A DNA stretch of 64,000 nt from Costus lasius (GCA_027563935.2 CM050446.2:32553501-32617500), one strand, 5' to 3'. Shown: positions 11,851 through 22,969, counted from the stretch's first letter. Notes: generated from the letters alone by a model not told the origin. Numbers and translations are program-made.

Positions 11851-12659
11851 AGCTTTTTACGAGGTAGTCCTTTAATAGAGATGACAATCATCCTGATATG
11901 GGCTAATGTTTTTCCTGATTGTCTGATATGTAGTAATGATTCTCGGGATATAATCCTGAGATTTTTTCGTTCTGTTTTAACAGAAATATTTTCTTACCAG
12001 TTAATTCTAAGAAGTTGTGTACGTAAATTTAATGGTCATGTTCTATACATGACTTGTGGTTGTAACAACCTAGACTGTTATTTTGGTATAGGTCAAATTG
12101 TGGGTCAATATCAACAACTTTTTCTGATACTTGGGCTGGTAACCCATTTCTGTCAAACAATCTTGATAACAAATTGTTACTGATCAAGAGACGCTCATTT
12201 TGACTATTTTCTCTTACTGTGGTAGTACCAGCAAGAGTGTTTGAAGTACCAGATAAATGTCTAGTACTCATTTGTATGCAAACAGTGTACTCTTCTTTCG
12301 AAGCTATCTAGTTGGTTTAGATGTTTGTGAGAACTAATCTAAGTTATGTACTAGTTCTTGATGCTGTTGGTTTTGTATAACCAAGATAGTGTCAAGTCTT
12401 TGTAACAAATCATGGTGTCTAAGCACTAAATCTTGAGGGACTCTTATTATAATAAGGTCGAGTTTTTTTATTTAATTGCATAAGATATGTAATGATAAAA
12501 TTATTTTGTCGAACAAACTTTTTATCTGACATACTAGTGAGATCATCTGAGATCATCGCAAGAGCATTATTTGGATAATTACTAGCCTCTACTAAGGCTT
12601 GTTGGTAGTCAATATCTTGATCTACGTGTCGTGGATATTCCTTAGATGGATCTACCATT

Positions 12660-13825
12660 CCTCAGAATTCTTTTGTGGTTTTACAAGTAAATCTGCATTT
12701 TTCATATTCTAATAATCAAAGAATTTAAATTGTCTTTGTAGGTTATCAAAAAGTTCTTTGAGCCCTACTGTGAGGTGTTTTTGGACGAGAATAGCTCTCT
12801 CTATTTCTTTAACCATTATAATAAGATGGGTTATATTGATTTTTAATATACTCTTGATTATTATGAATATTTCTAAGCAAAACATTCTTGGTAATCATTT
12901 CTATGTGTACCGTTTTCTATAATTCAATACATACATGATTAAACTCTCTGAGGCTCTCAGCCTGAGAAATTTGTAAATCAATAATAGTATTCAACTAAGA
13001 GTACTTAGTATGAAATTGATTAACATATTTACTATTTTATTTTGGAAAATAGCATTTATGTTTAGATGCTTGGGATGTATTTTGTATATCCTAGTATTTT
13101 TGCGATAATGCTAAATACATATAATTAATATCCATTATTTTGTAAATCTTGAGGTTCAGAACAACCCCTAGATTTAGATTGTAAAGCCTTATGACTTATT
13201 GAAACCTTATGGTTTATTATAATCTTTAGGTTTATCACTATTAGATTAATTGAAACCCTATGGGTTTGTGTATGCTGTGAGGCATAATTTTTTCTAAAGC
13301 CTGTTGGCTTGTTTTTATCGGAACGCATCATATAATATGTGAAAAATCACAAATAAAGAGCTGTACTTATCAAGAAATAGATCTACTAGGTACTAGAGCA
13401 TCATCTGAATGGAACAAGTTTTCACAAAGACTAAGAATAAAAGCTTATGAGTAAGAACACATGTTAGCTATAGATTCTTGGATATTAATACACCTTAGTT
13501 CTCCTCTGATATGATCTGCTCTACCATAGTTTCAGTAATGCTTTTACCATCATGTTGTTGGTCATTAGTAAGTCCCAGTGTCCTTTACAGCACTCCTTGC
13601 CTTAGGACAGTCACTTGCAAAGCCATTAGCCCTCTAGGTAAAAGATTTACTGATACATGGTGGCTTAGGCAGCCCTAGTGTACCCAAATTTGTATAAGGA
13701 ACCATGCGTATTACATCCTATCTGAACTAACAAAAGTAATACATATGATAAGCGTTATTCTCTTTCAAAACTTGTTTTTAACCCATTCTGATACTCGTTC
13801 CCATTCGATCTAATAGAAAAGACAA
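12660..13825 (-). other. Viral leader region
   Basis: Between the primer site and the first polyprotein piece lies about 1.1 kb with only short frames (for example 13331-13125). Long leaders with small upstream ORFs are normal in this family. No gene is supported. Confidence 0.5.
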
Positions 13826-13838
13826 GCCTCTGATACCA
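13826..13838 (-). other. tRNA-Met primer-binding site
   Basis: The minus strand reads TGGTATCAGAGGC. Its first 11 bases are complementary to the 3' end of plant initiator tRNA-Met, the standard primer of Caulimoviridae. It marks position 1 of the viral map. Confidence 0.8.
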
Positions 13839-13846
13839 AATAGAAA

Positions 13847-13904
13847 GGGAGGGAGAAACAAACTTTAATAGACTTCGTCAAACTTTATTAAAAAGGAAGC
13901 ATAG
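13847..13904 (-). repeat. Viral terminal repeat, upstream copy
   Basis: Partner of 6918-6975. It lies upstream of the primer site, so the insert carries the genome end twice. Immediately beyond it the sequence switches to the inverted virus copy 2. Confidence 0.75.
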
Positions 13905-14845
13905 TCATTTTGTATTTGTGCTCTTGAGGCATGCAAATACTGCCTCGAAAAGCAACAAATTCTCTTACCACAACTAGCTCCTCCACCTCCTCTGCAGAAA
14001 ATCGAAATCGTAGAACTCAGGTTGCTACAATTAGAAAATGAACTGGATACATTAACACAACGTGTTATAGTTCCTAAAAATCAGGGTGTTTCACCGCAAA
14101 CCACCCTATATGAAAGTAATAATTTTACTAATACCCAACAGGTGATGAGTCCTAAAATTGATTATATTCATAAACCGGTTTCCTACCCGGCATGGATATA
14201 TACATTAAAGGTAAGCTGTGTAATCCAGATTGCTGACTGGAAATTACATGTGCTAGCCCTTATTAACACAGGCTGTAATAATATAGTTTTAGATAGGAAT
14301 TTAGTTCCCACTAAATTCCATACAAAACTTGATCCTCAGGATTAGTTTTATGCAAAACAAATGAATGGCAAACTTACAAGTATGAGTACATCCGTGCAAA
14401 ACATAAACTTTCCTTCTCCCTGGAAAATGCTCATTATACACCTGCCACTTATGTTGGTCGTATAAGCTTACGCCCTCTCGCATTAGCTAAAACACAGTTT
14501 ATTATTGGGTTAAACATGTTAATAAACTCATAAAAGGGTGTTACCCTTACCTGGATGGAATGGTTCTTCTGTCTCATTCCTCCATACCTTATGCATCAAA
14601 GTTGCCTACTAAGCGTGGTAAATGCTTGTAAACAACCAACTAGGGTTGCTCAACCTCCAAATCCTGATGATAATGATGATAATGAAGTTTTATGAATAAA
14701 AGATGAAATCTGTTCCATCATGTTGATAATGATGATAATGAAGTTTTATGAATAAAAGATGAAATCTACAGGGTTCTCCATCCTGTTGATATGAATCATA
14801 GAAATCAGGAAGAGTATATGACCATAGGTATTTCTACTGCTCATT
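13905..14845 (+). mobile_element. Endogenous pararetrovirus fragment, inverted (copy 2)
   Basis: Plus-strand viral sequence running from the end of the second cysteine finger through the protease and the RT-deletion point. It stops just inside the next block, where copy 1 goes on into RNase H. It matches copy 1 around 9060-10010 closely and carries the same RT loss and the same small tandem duplication. It is joined head-on to copy 1 at 13904/13905 and ends where arm A of the ATL-carrying repeat begins. Confidence 0.8.
14022..14345 (+). pseudogene. Viral capsid-end/protease fragment (copy 2)
   Basis: A 107-codon frame corresponding to 9990-9590 minus. The catalytic triplet reads N-T-G (codons at 14265-14273), so the Asp itself is lost, unlike copy 1. 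The frame ends at a TAG at 14344. Confidence 0.65.
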
Positions 14846-14852
14846 TTTTAGC

Positions 14853-15211
14853 TAGAAACCACAAGTGAGTATGAGTTTACCACACTAGCAATCGTGGTAA
14901 AAACACTATTGCATTTCTAATTGTAATTACCATTTTTATTAATGATGGTTGCAACTTTGGGCTTTTTCATTAAATTTCCTATTTAATCTCATTAATCTGA
15001 TATCATTTTGATATCTTTTCTAGTTTTAGACTAGTGTAAAAACTCTTGAGCTAAGTGTGTAAACTCTTGAGCATTTTAATCTCATTAAAATATAGAATTG
15101 TGTTTATTTCTACCATTGTCAGTCACATGAGGAAGGAGGTAAAAGAAAAAAAATCTATATATAGCATGATTTAGAAAAGAAAAGCATTCTCCCCTCAACA
15201 AGTATGTATTC
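14853..15211 (+). repeat. Arm A of inverted repeat, left part
   Basis: This starts near GAAACCACAAGTGAG and matches the reverse complement of 40330-40690 (end of arm D) and 25450-25815 (arm B). It is cut off by the gypsy insertion at 15212 and resumes at 21280. Confidence 0.75.
15207..15211. repeat. Target-site duplication of gypsy element, left (TATTC)
   Basis: Pairs with CATTC at 21280-21284. Arm D, which lacks the element, reads AAGTATG-CATTC-CTAC at the same place and so shows the empty site. Confidence 0.75.
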
Positions 15212-16690
15212 TGAAGAAGGACAAGACCCAAGAATCCAGCCTAAGGTATGTAGCTCTACTCTATTCAGCGCACACAAGTACAGATACAAGTAGTTCAACA
15301 GAATGGAAAGCAAGAAACATACGCAGATTCAAACTTACTATGCAGCAAGTTATTAAGCTAGTATGCAACTTAGATATCAGGCATGCGTAGGTTCAATGTA
15401 TCTTGATAGTAGTGAAAGAAAACTAGCATGCAACCTATGGAAAGATTACACTACTCGGTTAGAATTCACCTGAGGCCCCCTTTAGGGAAGGGGGACAAGA
15501 CCCCTTTCTCTAAATCCCCCTGCTCCCATTTCATGGTGATGAGGCTAGGAATGGGGATTAATTTAAACATCCTACAATCCGATCAAATTCAACAAATGTG
15601 TGTTGGATGGAATACACGTTCCAAACACTCTAGCCTAACAAGGGTCCTTAAGAGGGTTTCTTGATCAGGTCCTGAGAGCTTTAGCCGAAGGCTTCAAGAG
15701 TGGAGTTGACGCCTTCAAACCACCAAGGGGAACCCTTCACGTCAGCTTCAATCTCACAACACTCAAAGGTAAGCGTTGAGAGAAGGAGAGATGGGAACTC
15801 TAGTTAGGGAAGAAGACACTAAGGACTCTTGGCACACACAAGCAACACACGCTAACACCTTGATTGATTTTTCATAAAAGATAGACTAAGTGCAAGTGTC
15901 AAATTACAAGGGCTTAAAAACCCCTTTTCCCTCAACGATAATAAAACCTCTCAAAAGATCTATGGTTGTCCTTTCTTGATTTGAAATTGGATGGTAGAGA
16001 TGTGTTTGTCTTCAATCATTCTTATTGGTGGAGATGGGCAATTGCATGCACTTACTCTTCTTGCATTGATTAGGCTTGCTTGTTGATTAAGTTTTGCATG
16101 CTGGCCGAAGATTGCTTGCTTGGAAACTCATTGAAGAGGTGGATTGTGGCACTGATTTGCGCATGCAAGGGAACTCTAAGCTAGTTGGATGAATGGAGCA
16201 GCATTGATTGAATTGTCTTGATGCATGTTGACTGGTCTTAGCGCAAATGATGTTGGCTTGCTGATTTCATAACTTGATTTGATGAATGTTGACTAGTCTT
16301 TGGCGCAATTGATGTTGACTTGCTAGTTGATGACTTGATTTGATGAATGTTGACTGGTCTATGGCGCAATTGAAGTTGAGTTGCTGATTGATAACTTGAG
16401 TTGATGATTTCATGTTGACTTTGACTTTGAGGTTTGAGTGTTGAGAGGGATCAAGGGTGCCTTGTTGTGAGTTACAGGTGTAATAAACCCTAGGCTAAAG
16501 CATCCTACTACATCAACTAGAAAAATAAAGCAGATTTAAAAGAAAATAAAATCCTAGGCTATTCCTACTTCTAAGACATGAAAGTAATTCAATGAAATGC
16601 AAGATTGCAAGATAATCAAAACAAACTTCAAAATTCATAAAGTTCCAAAATGTAGGAGTTCGAGAACTTTATGGAGATGCTCCTGCATCA
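15212..16690 (-). repeat. Gypsy 3' LTR (1479 bp)
   Basis: TG...CA ends. It contains a 61-bp unit repeated three times (16228-16411). Positions 15834-16690 match 20423-21279 at a constant offset of 4589, about 95% identical by eye. Positions 15212-15833 have no partner in the other LTR. Confidence 0.75.
16228..16411. repeat. 61-bp minisatellite, three units (3' LTR)
   Basis: Units start at 16228, 16289 and 16350 with TTGACT(G/A)GTCT and share the GCGCAA core. Confidence 0.85.
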
Positions 16691-16919
16691 GCTTTCTCGA
16701 GGGCAAAAGAATTCTTCTCCGAAGAATTAAGGTTGAGATTCCAATTTGTAGCTTCTGGTGACTAACCCAAGTTGTAGTAATCATCTCGTGTCTGTCATCT
16801 AGAGGTGAGCCTCTCTTCTTCATCCTTATGCTTCAGCTTTGGTGGCCATCCCTTTGTGTGTATGTTGTCGTCAGCCTTCTTTACCTTTTCATTCCTGCAA
16901 GTGAGAGATTTGAAAGTTC

Positions 16920-18260
16920 TTATGTCTCATATGTAAAAGCACGCGACTTGAAAACATGATATTGAAAGGTGACAACTTTAAATGGGGTGAGTAGGTCTTC
17001 TATTTTCTTTAGTGGATATCCCATTGAGAAGTTATGCTCATCCCTAGTTAAGTTCCATAAAATCAGCCAATAATTACACACAAACTTTGGATAATGGGGA
17101 ATGAATGTTGAGATGGGTTTACAAATGTTAAGTTGTGGCCTCAAGTTAGGTGAAACTAAGTCAATATTATGATAACACAATTTAGCATAGCTAGGTTCCA
17201 CAAAAGGTGCAGGAAAAATTAAGCCAACATTTGGTTCATGAAAAACTTTACCATGCAACTTTTCATTTAACACAAAAGATGATTCTATGTGTAGCATATG
17301 TATTGTCATGGTCTTCTCAAAAAAAGATTTAACTTTAAAAGCATCCTGGTAGTGGTCTAAGCTTCTAGAAACCTAATAGAATAGTTTATTAGCTTCACTC
17401 CCTAGAAATAAAGGTGGCTCAGGAATCAATTGTATGGTTTTCTCATGAATCTCTTCTGTAGTTATGGGAGTGGGCTGAGGTGTTTCTAAGGGTGGCGTTT
17501 GTTCATATTCAGGTTCAGGGTCGGGCAGCATAGATGGAATAGTAGAAGTTATTGTGCTAGGTGAGTCATGCAACATTGTAGTTTCAGTTTGTCTGAGGAT
17601 CTCTTTTTGTGGTTTAAAGTCATCCTCACTTAGCTTGTCGGTTTGATTCAATTTGGGCTTTTTTGGTAAAGTCACAAGTGTCTACCTTGTTTTCAATGGT
17701 TTCTCCCTTAAGATGGGTTATTCTCAATTCTCTTGGCAAGCTTGGCATAAGGGTGATATTCTTTCCATTGTGTGAGAATTTGTATGTATTGCTCCTACCA
17801 TAATGTGTCACATCTAGATCCTATAACCAAGGTCGTCCTAGCAATATATCAGCTATATCCATGTCAATAACATCACACCAGATGTTTCCCTGATAAGTGG
17901 AAAACTTAATGGGAACAAGACACTTATAAGTAACTGATTTAGTGGATTGGTCTACCCATGAAATACTATATGGTTCAGGATAATGTTCAAGTTGTAATCC
18001 AAACTTATTTGCAGCATTTTGTGAAATGATGTTAAGAGTACTCCCACTATCTATGACAACTTTGCAAACCTTTTCATTGCATTGAGTGTATGTGTAAAAG
18101 AGGCTACTTCTTTTCCAGTCTTCGGTTTGGGTGGTGTTGATGTTGTTACACCTAACAATAGCTAAGGTAGGCCTTGGTTCCTCTAAGGGTAACTCTTCCT
18201 CAAGTTCTTGGCTCCTAACATCATGATCCTCCTTTTGATTAGAGTTTTCCCAATTTCCTA
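16920..18260 (-). pseudogene. Gypsy polyprotein remnant with retropepsin
   Basis: The minus frame shows VVIDSGSTLNIIS (D-S-G codons at 18043-18051), then CDVIDMDIADILLGRPWL, then a stop at about 17822, then THYGRSNTYKFSHNGKNI. This is the plant Ty3/gypsy retropepsin and the flap/linker after it. Further frames at 17675-17373 (Pro/Glu/Thr-rich) and 17309-16920 follow with frame changes. The expected reverse transcriptase, RNase H and integrase, about 3 kb, are absent, so the element needs a helper. An upstream gag domain is not recognisable. Confidence 0.75.
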
Positions 18261-18349
18261 TTCCTAGGTTGAGATCATTGATAGCATTTGTTAGATTATC
18301 AAGATTGTTATTTATGGTATTGAGGTTTGTTTGGTTTGGTTCCGTGTCT

Positions 18350-20422
18350 CAACATTCAAGCTAATTCTAGTATTCATCATTGTAGAAGAACAAACAAACA
18401 GCACTTATACAATTGGTTAAGTCTAGCACACACAAACAAGATTTCGGTTGCAATAAGGCCAATGGGTCGAGAAAAACCAGCAAGCTTTTTAGAGTAGCAC
18501 TAGTTGAAATAAGAGTTAACACAACACTTAATCAAAAATGAAACCCACAGCAAGTGTAGTATGTTTTCATAAATTTTGCAAACCAGTTGTAGGGAAAGAT
18601 TAAGATGAGTAATTTTCAAGTCGGAGAAGTCCAAATCCTGATGTGGATTGCCTATTAGTTAGGTAACCTCAGGTTTTCAAACAAATACTAAGCCTTGAAG
18701 GTAGCAACCAACACATAGAAGGCTCCCTTAAAGAGAATTCTGTTAAGTCGCTAAAATTTCACTTGCCTACAGTAGAATATGGTAAAACAATTTACTGTGC
18801 AATGATATTGGCAAGAAGATTCAGTCCAGCTTGTTGTAAAATAGTTGGTTTTTTTGTTAGCAAACAATTTGTTTCAATTTCAATTTGTAGATTCAAACAA
18901 TGAAAACACAGCTTCAGTAGAAGATCAATTTCAGCTTTCAACACCAGGAAAGTTTCGGCTGAAAATTCTAGATTGATAGGCTGAATTTCAACAAGAGCTA
19001 GTGGTTCAGCAAGTGCAGAAATCAGCATGTTTTAAAGATTGAAGACCGAAGGAGGCAGAATACTACTAAATATTGAAGTTCACAGTAAGTACCAGATTCA
19101 GATCCAACATCAAAAATCAGAGAGCAAAGATTCAAATTCAGCTATCGACACAGTTCTAGTCTTGGCAGAATTTTCTGGGCTTGAGTTATGCCAAAGTTCA
19201 GCAATTGTATTGGTTTAACAAGTGCCAAACACAGCTTTTAACAGCAGGAGTAAGTTATCAGTTGGTAACTAAGTTGAGCAAAGTCTAGAGATCAAAACAA
19301 GTGTCGAATCCCAACTTTCAGAAAAATACCAAATAGGTGGTAAGCAGTGCTTGCACCAATAACTGCGGAAATCCTACTTGCTGTTCCAAACAAAAACTTT
19401 GAAATGAAGCCTACCTATGAGATGAGGTAGGTTCCAATCCAATTTGTCCCTTAACTTGAGTTTCCCTATCAGTTAGGGATCCCAAGTCTCGGTCAGAAAT
19501 TTTGCAGTAGAAGAAAATCCAGATTTTATCAAGACTTTGAGTGAGACAACTACCTATTACTTAGTTCCAAACTAAAGTCAATCACAGAAATCTCAACAGA
19601 AACTCAAACTTCAGCGTCCAACAAAATCTGATTTAGATAGGAGCTAAAGAAAGAACCGAGATAGAAAAACAGAAGAACTCAGTAAGAAACTCAGCAACAG
19701 GGCAGAAACTCAGATTTTTTTGCAAGGGGTGAGGAGACTATCTATTTCTTAGATAGTTTCCTACTCCAGCAAGTCCATAAAGTCGCAAACAGAGGATTCC
19801 AAACGTACAGCACTAATCAGATTTGACAGAAGCTAAGTAAAAACCAGAGATGGTAGGGAACACTAGAGCAGAAATTCCAGTCTCACGAATTCAAGTCTCA
19901 GCCAACGACACAGGTTTGTTGTGGTCGAAACGTGTCAGCTAGAGTTCCTGAATGCTATCTATTAACGAGATAGCTTGAGGAATCTTCTGATCAAACAATT
20001 CCAAGCAGAAAACCAAAAGCAAAATGCAGCGGCAGAATCCAGCAAGCATAATTTCAACAAACTGAACTCAGCAAGATTTCAAACAGTTTGTGTGATTGAA
20101 ACCAAAACATTCAGCAAAGCTTTTAAGCAGTTTTTACTCTCAGATTTAACCCCAAAAAAATTAGTACGGTTTCATATGCACAATACCAGATATACAGCAG
20201 AGTTTCAGAAGACAGAATCAGAAAGTCAGTATACAATCAGCAGAATTCCTCCAAACTGGTTTGGGTTGAGGGGTTTATCCTCAGCCAACTTTCACCAGAT
20301 TTTGTAGCAACCTTCTCAGCAACTATATAACTTATAGTGCTGCTCAGGTTCTAAGTTTAAACGCCACTAGGAGTTTCAGAAATCAAAGGCACAGAACACC
20401 CAAAATTAGCATAAAACAGAGG
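18350..20422 (-). other. Non-coding interior of gypsy element with serial hairpins
   Basis: About 2 kb without a supportable gag. It holds a series of inverted repeats with related loops (TTAGT, TCAGT, TTTCT): 18648-18666, 19253-19270, 19327-19342, 19408-19433, 19463-19479, 19732-19762 and 19954-19974, and a decayed one near 19552. The 110-codon plus-strand frame at 19975-20307 shows no family features. Confidence 0.5.
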
Positions 20423-21279
20423 ACACACAAGCAACACACGCTAACACCTTGATTGATTTTTAATAAAAGATACACTAAATGCAAGTGTCAAATTACAAGG
20501 GCTTAAAAACCCCTTTTCCCACAACGATAATAAAACCCCTCAAAAGATCTATGGTTGTCCTTTCTTGATTTGAAATTGGATGGTCGAGATGAGTTTGTCT
20601 TCAATCATTCTTATTGGTGGAGATGGGCGGCTGCATGCACTTACTCTTCTTGCATTGATTAGGCTTGCTTGTTGATTAAGTTTTGCATGCTGGCCGAAGA
20701 TTGCTTACTTGGAAACTCGTTGAAGAGGTGGATTGTGGCATTGATTTGCGCATGCAAGGGAGCACTAAGCTAGTTAGATGAATGGAGCAGCATTGATTGA
20801 ATTGTCGTGATGCATGTTGACTGGTCTTGGCGCAACTGATGCTGACTTGCTGATTTGATAACTTGATTTGATGAATGTTGACTAGTCTTTGGCGCAATTG
20901 ATGTTGACTTGCTGGTTGTTGACTTGATTTGAAGAATGTTGACTGGTCTTTGACGCAATTGATGTTGAGTTGCTGATTGATAACTTGAGTTGATGATTTC
21001 ATGTTGACTTTGACTTTGAGGTTTGAGTGTCGAGAGGGATCAAGGGTGCCTTGTTGCAAGTTACAGGTGCAATAAACCCTAGGCTAAAGCATCCTACTAC
21101 ATTAACTAGAAAAATAAAACAGATTTAAAAGAAAATAAAATCCTAGGCTATTCGTACTTCTAAGACATGAAAGTAATTCAATGAAATGCAAGATTGCAAG
21201 ATAATCAAAATAAGCTTCAAAATTCACAAAGTTCCAAAATGTAAGACTTCGAGAACTTTATGGAGATGCTCCAACATCA
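20423..21279 (-). repeat. Gypsy 5' LTR, shortened (857 bp)
   Basis: Matches the first 857 bp, in the minus sense, of the 3' LTR. It lacks the last 622 bp and no primer-binding site follows. The three 61-bp units begin at 20817, 20878 and 20939. Confidence 0.75.
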
Positions 21280-21345
21280 CATTCCTACACTGTTCATGCC
21301 GTATGGGGACCCTATCGTTATTAGGCTCCAACATCACATTCCTAC
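21268..21345. repeat. 21-nt duplication of the LTR/host junction
   Basis: The 21 bases at 21268-21288, which span the LTR end and the target duplication, recur identically at 21325-21345. There arm D has unrelated sequence. See findings. Confidence 0.8.
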
Positions 21346-21711
21346 TCGGGAGAGGTAGATGGAATGGATCCATTCGTAGTTATTTTAGTTGCTAAAAAAA
21401 AATGAGCATAATTCATAATTGCACTCTACGTATTAACTATCTATTATTTACTAGTAGTAAATTACCCACTAATGAATGCAAGGCTGCTACTAATTAAGAT
21501 AATTGTCTCTGTTTACATTAATGAATCCTTGAGGTTCAAAGGCTTTATGTAGATCTAATATGCACAAATAAATATGTTTTATGGAAATAGTGAACATATT
21601 GTAAAGTGTTTTTAGATTTTGCATTTGTGTAGACGCATCTTTCATATAGATGCTTGAGAAAGATAAAAAGAAAACAAATTGTTATTAAATCATTTATTCA
21701 TATCTACATAA

Positions 21712-21957
21712 ATGGTTATTCAGTTGCATGAAGAATATAAGTTTTCCATTTTACCTCGAATGACAATGTATGCGTTCTATTTTTACGTGTTGACTTCCTT
21801 CATTTGCGTTCTCATCTCTCTCACACTCAATTCTCGACCATCATCTCAACTCTCAACTCTCTGCTCCTCCACATTTCCAGTGATGTTTCAAAACCCATGG
21901 ATGAATAATCCAGCCAGCCCCCTCTCACTAACAGAAGTTCATTCTAGAAGTCTATAG
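21712..21957 (+). other. Conserved 81-codon frame, unknown (arm A)
   Basis: The predicted peptide has a hydrophobic middle (residues about 15-40) and a Ser/Thr-rich end. Arm D has an almost identical frame (39895-39650 minus), but there the whole DNA is nearly identical, so conservation is no proof of coding. The arm C counterpart is frameshifted. A related, GC-richer sequence lies at about 47600-47830. Confidence 0.25.
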
Positions 21958-22907
21958 TGCCTTGGTGCATCAGTCAACAAATCGCCTCAAAAAGAGTTAA
22001 AAAGAAATCTTGCGCCCCTGTATCATTACCAAATTTGATCTTCAATTATACCTCTTCCATATCATATATTGGATACCTTCCTTTGTGTTCAGATGGCTTT
22101 TCATACATAATATTTGATATGCATAATGATCTTTCTATACCTTATATTTGATATGCATGATGATGATTCTCCTTAGCTTTTGACGAGACCGACCAATGAG
22201 TGCACCTATTGGCTAACATGGTGTTCCAAATGTGTCCTGAACATTGTAGTTCATATGACATGAGCTTGACATGGAAGTCGAACATAAATTCTATTATACA
22301 AGTGAGCCTTTAGACCTAATGATGCTCACCTGTCTTGGTGCCTACTTTGTGTTGGTCGATAAGAAAGGAATAAGCGATCATTTGGTTATGACTTGGTAGT
22401 TTGCAGCCAAGTGTAACCTTTTCATATAATCCTTCGTATGTTACTGCAATTATGTTACTATTTATTTTCTTAAATTTAATTTAAACTTTTGTTGAGAGTT
22501 TGAAAGTAATGATGATTATAAATGACTTTAAAATGAATATCCTTTTGCCCACTATGTGTATGTTTTTTTATACAAATTATTTCTTGTCCATAGATTAGGG
22601 TGCTCTTAAAAAAGGATTGGAAGAAACATATTTAAGAAATCACCAAATCAAGGATGAATGATATGTTAAACTATCTCACTTGCTACAGCTTGGATATATT
22701 TTTACATAACTTGTGAATTTGGCGCACACTATTTGATAGCTTGGGAGACATGCAGTTTGGCATAGCAATTCAATAGGAGGAAATTGTACGTGCTTTGCTA
22801 TTCTTTTGTTATTATTAGAGAAACTTTGAGGAAATATATATAAATGATTCAGATCAAGTTGACGACTTGATTGAATACCTATCCTTTATTATGGATTCTA
22901 TTGATTT

Positions 22908-22910
<3 letters not shown>

Positions 22911-22969
<59 letters not shown>
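22911..22969. repeat. (AT)n microsatellite, arm A
   Basis: About 59 bp of AT dinucleotides at the same place in the arm as 33048-33074 (C) and 38152-38199 (D). Confidence 0.95.

Larger units (their letters stand above)
8627..12658 (-). pseudogene. Viral polyprotein (movement, capsid, protease, RNase H), broken
   Basis: This is the main ORF of the pararetrovirus in pieces: 12658-12419, 12271-12029, 11777-11394, 11307-11053, 10120-9770, 9665-9417, 9398-9105 and 9079-8843, all minus. Recognisable parts in order are the movement-protein region, the capsid zinc knuckle, a second cysteine finger, the aspartic protease and RNase H with its C-terminal tail just before the stop at 8627-8629. The reverse transcriptase is missing: only about 250 bp, mostly a 60-bp tandem duplication, separate protease-side sequence from RNase H. 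At least a dozen stops or frameshifts break it. Confidence 0.75.
6918..13904 (-). mobile_element. Endogenous pararetrovirus, near full-length, degraded (copy 1)
   Basis: Read on the minus strand the order is: terminal repeat, tRNA-Met primer site, long leader, movement-protein region, capsid region with zinc knuckle, second cysteine finger, aspartic protease, RNase H, then a second overlapping ORF, a promoter and a poly(A) signal. This is the gene order of Caulimoviridae with a polyprotein plus a downstream ORF, closest to florendoviruses and tungrovirus-like elements (an inference from layout, not from a search). No YxDD-type reverse transcriptase domain lies between protease and RNase H. 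Many stops and frameshifts make the insert non-functional. A 58-bp terminal repeat (6918-6975 and 13847-13904) shows slightly more than one genome length. Confidence 0.85.
15212..21279 (-). mobile_element. Non-autonomous Ty3/gypsy LTR retrotransposon, 6068 bp
   Basis: The ends are TG (15212) and CA (21279), with a 5-bp target duplication. Coding remnants read on the minus strand: a retropepsin with D-S-G and an ILLGRPW block, then about 300 codons of linker. There is no reverse transcriptase, RNase H or integrase between that and the 3' LTR. The 3' LTR (15212-16690) is 1479 bp. The 5' LTR copy (20423-21279) keeps only 857 bp, matching 15834-16690 with no net length change. The missing 622 bp and the absent primer site suggest a deletion after insertion, or a defective template. 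Confidence 0.8.

Noticed and set aside
16228..16411. Possible CRISPR-like array
   Set aside because: The 61-bp units are contiguous without spacers and lie in a plant LTR.
20676..21059. 127-codon Gln/Ser-rich frame in the LTR
   Set aside because: It is the 61-bp minisatellite read in one frame.
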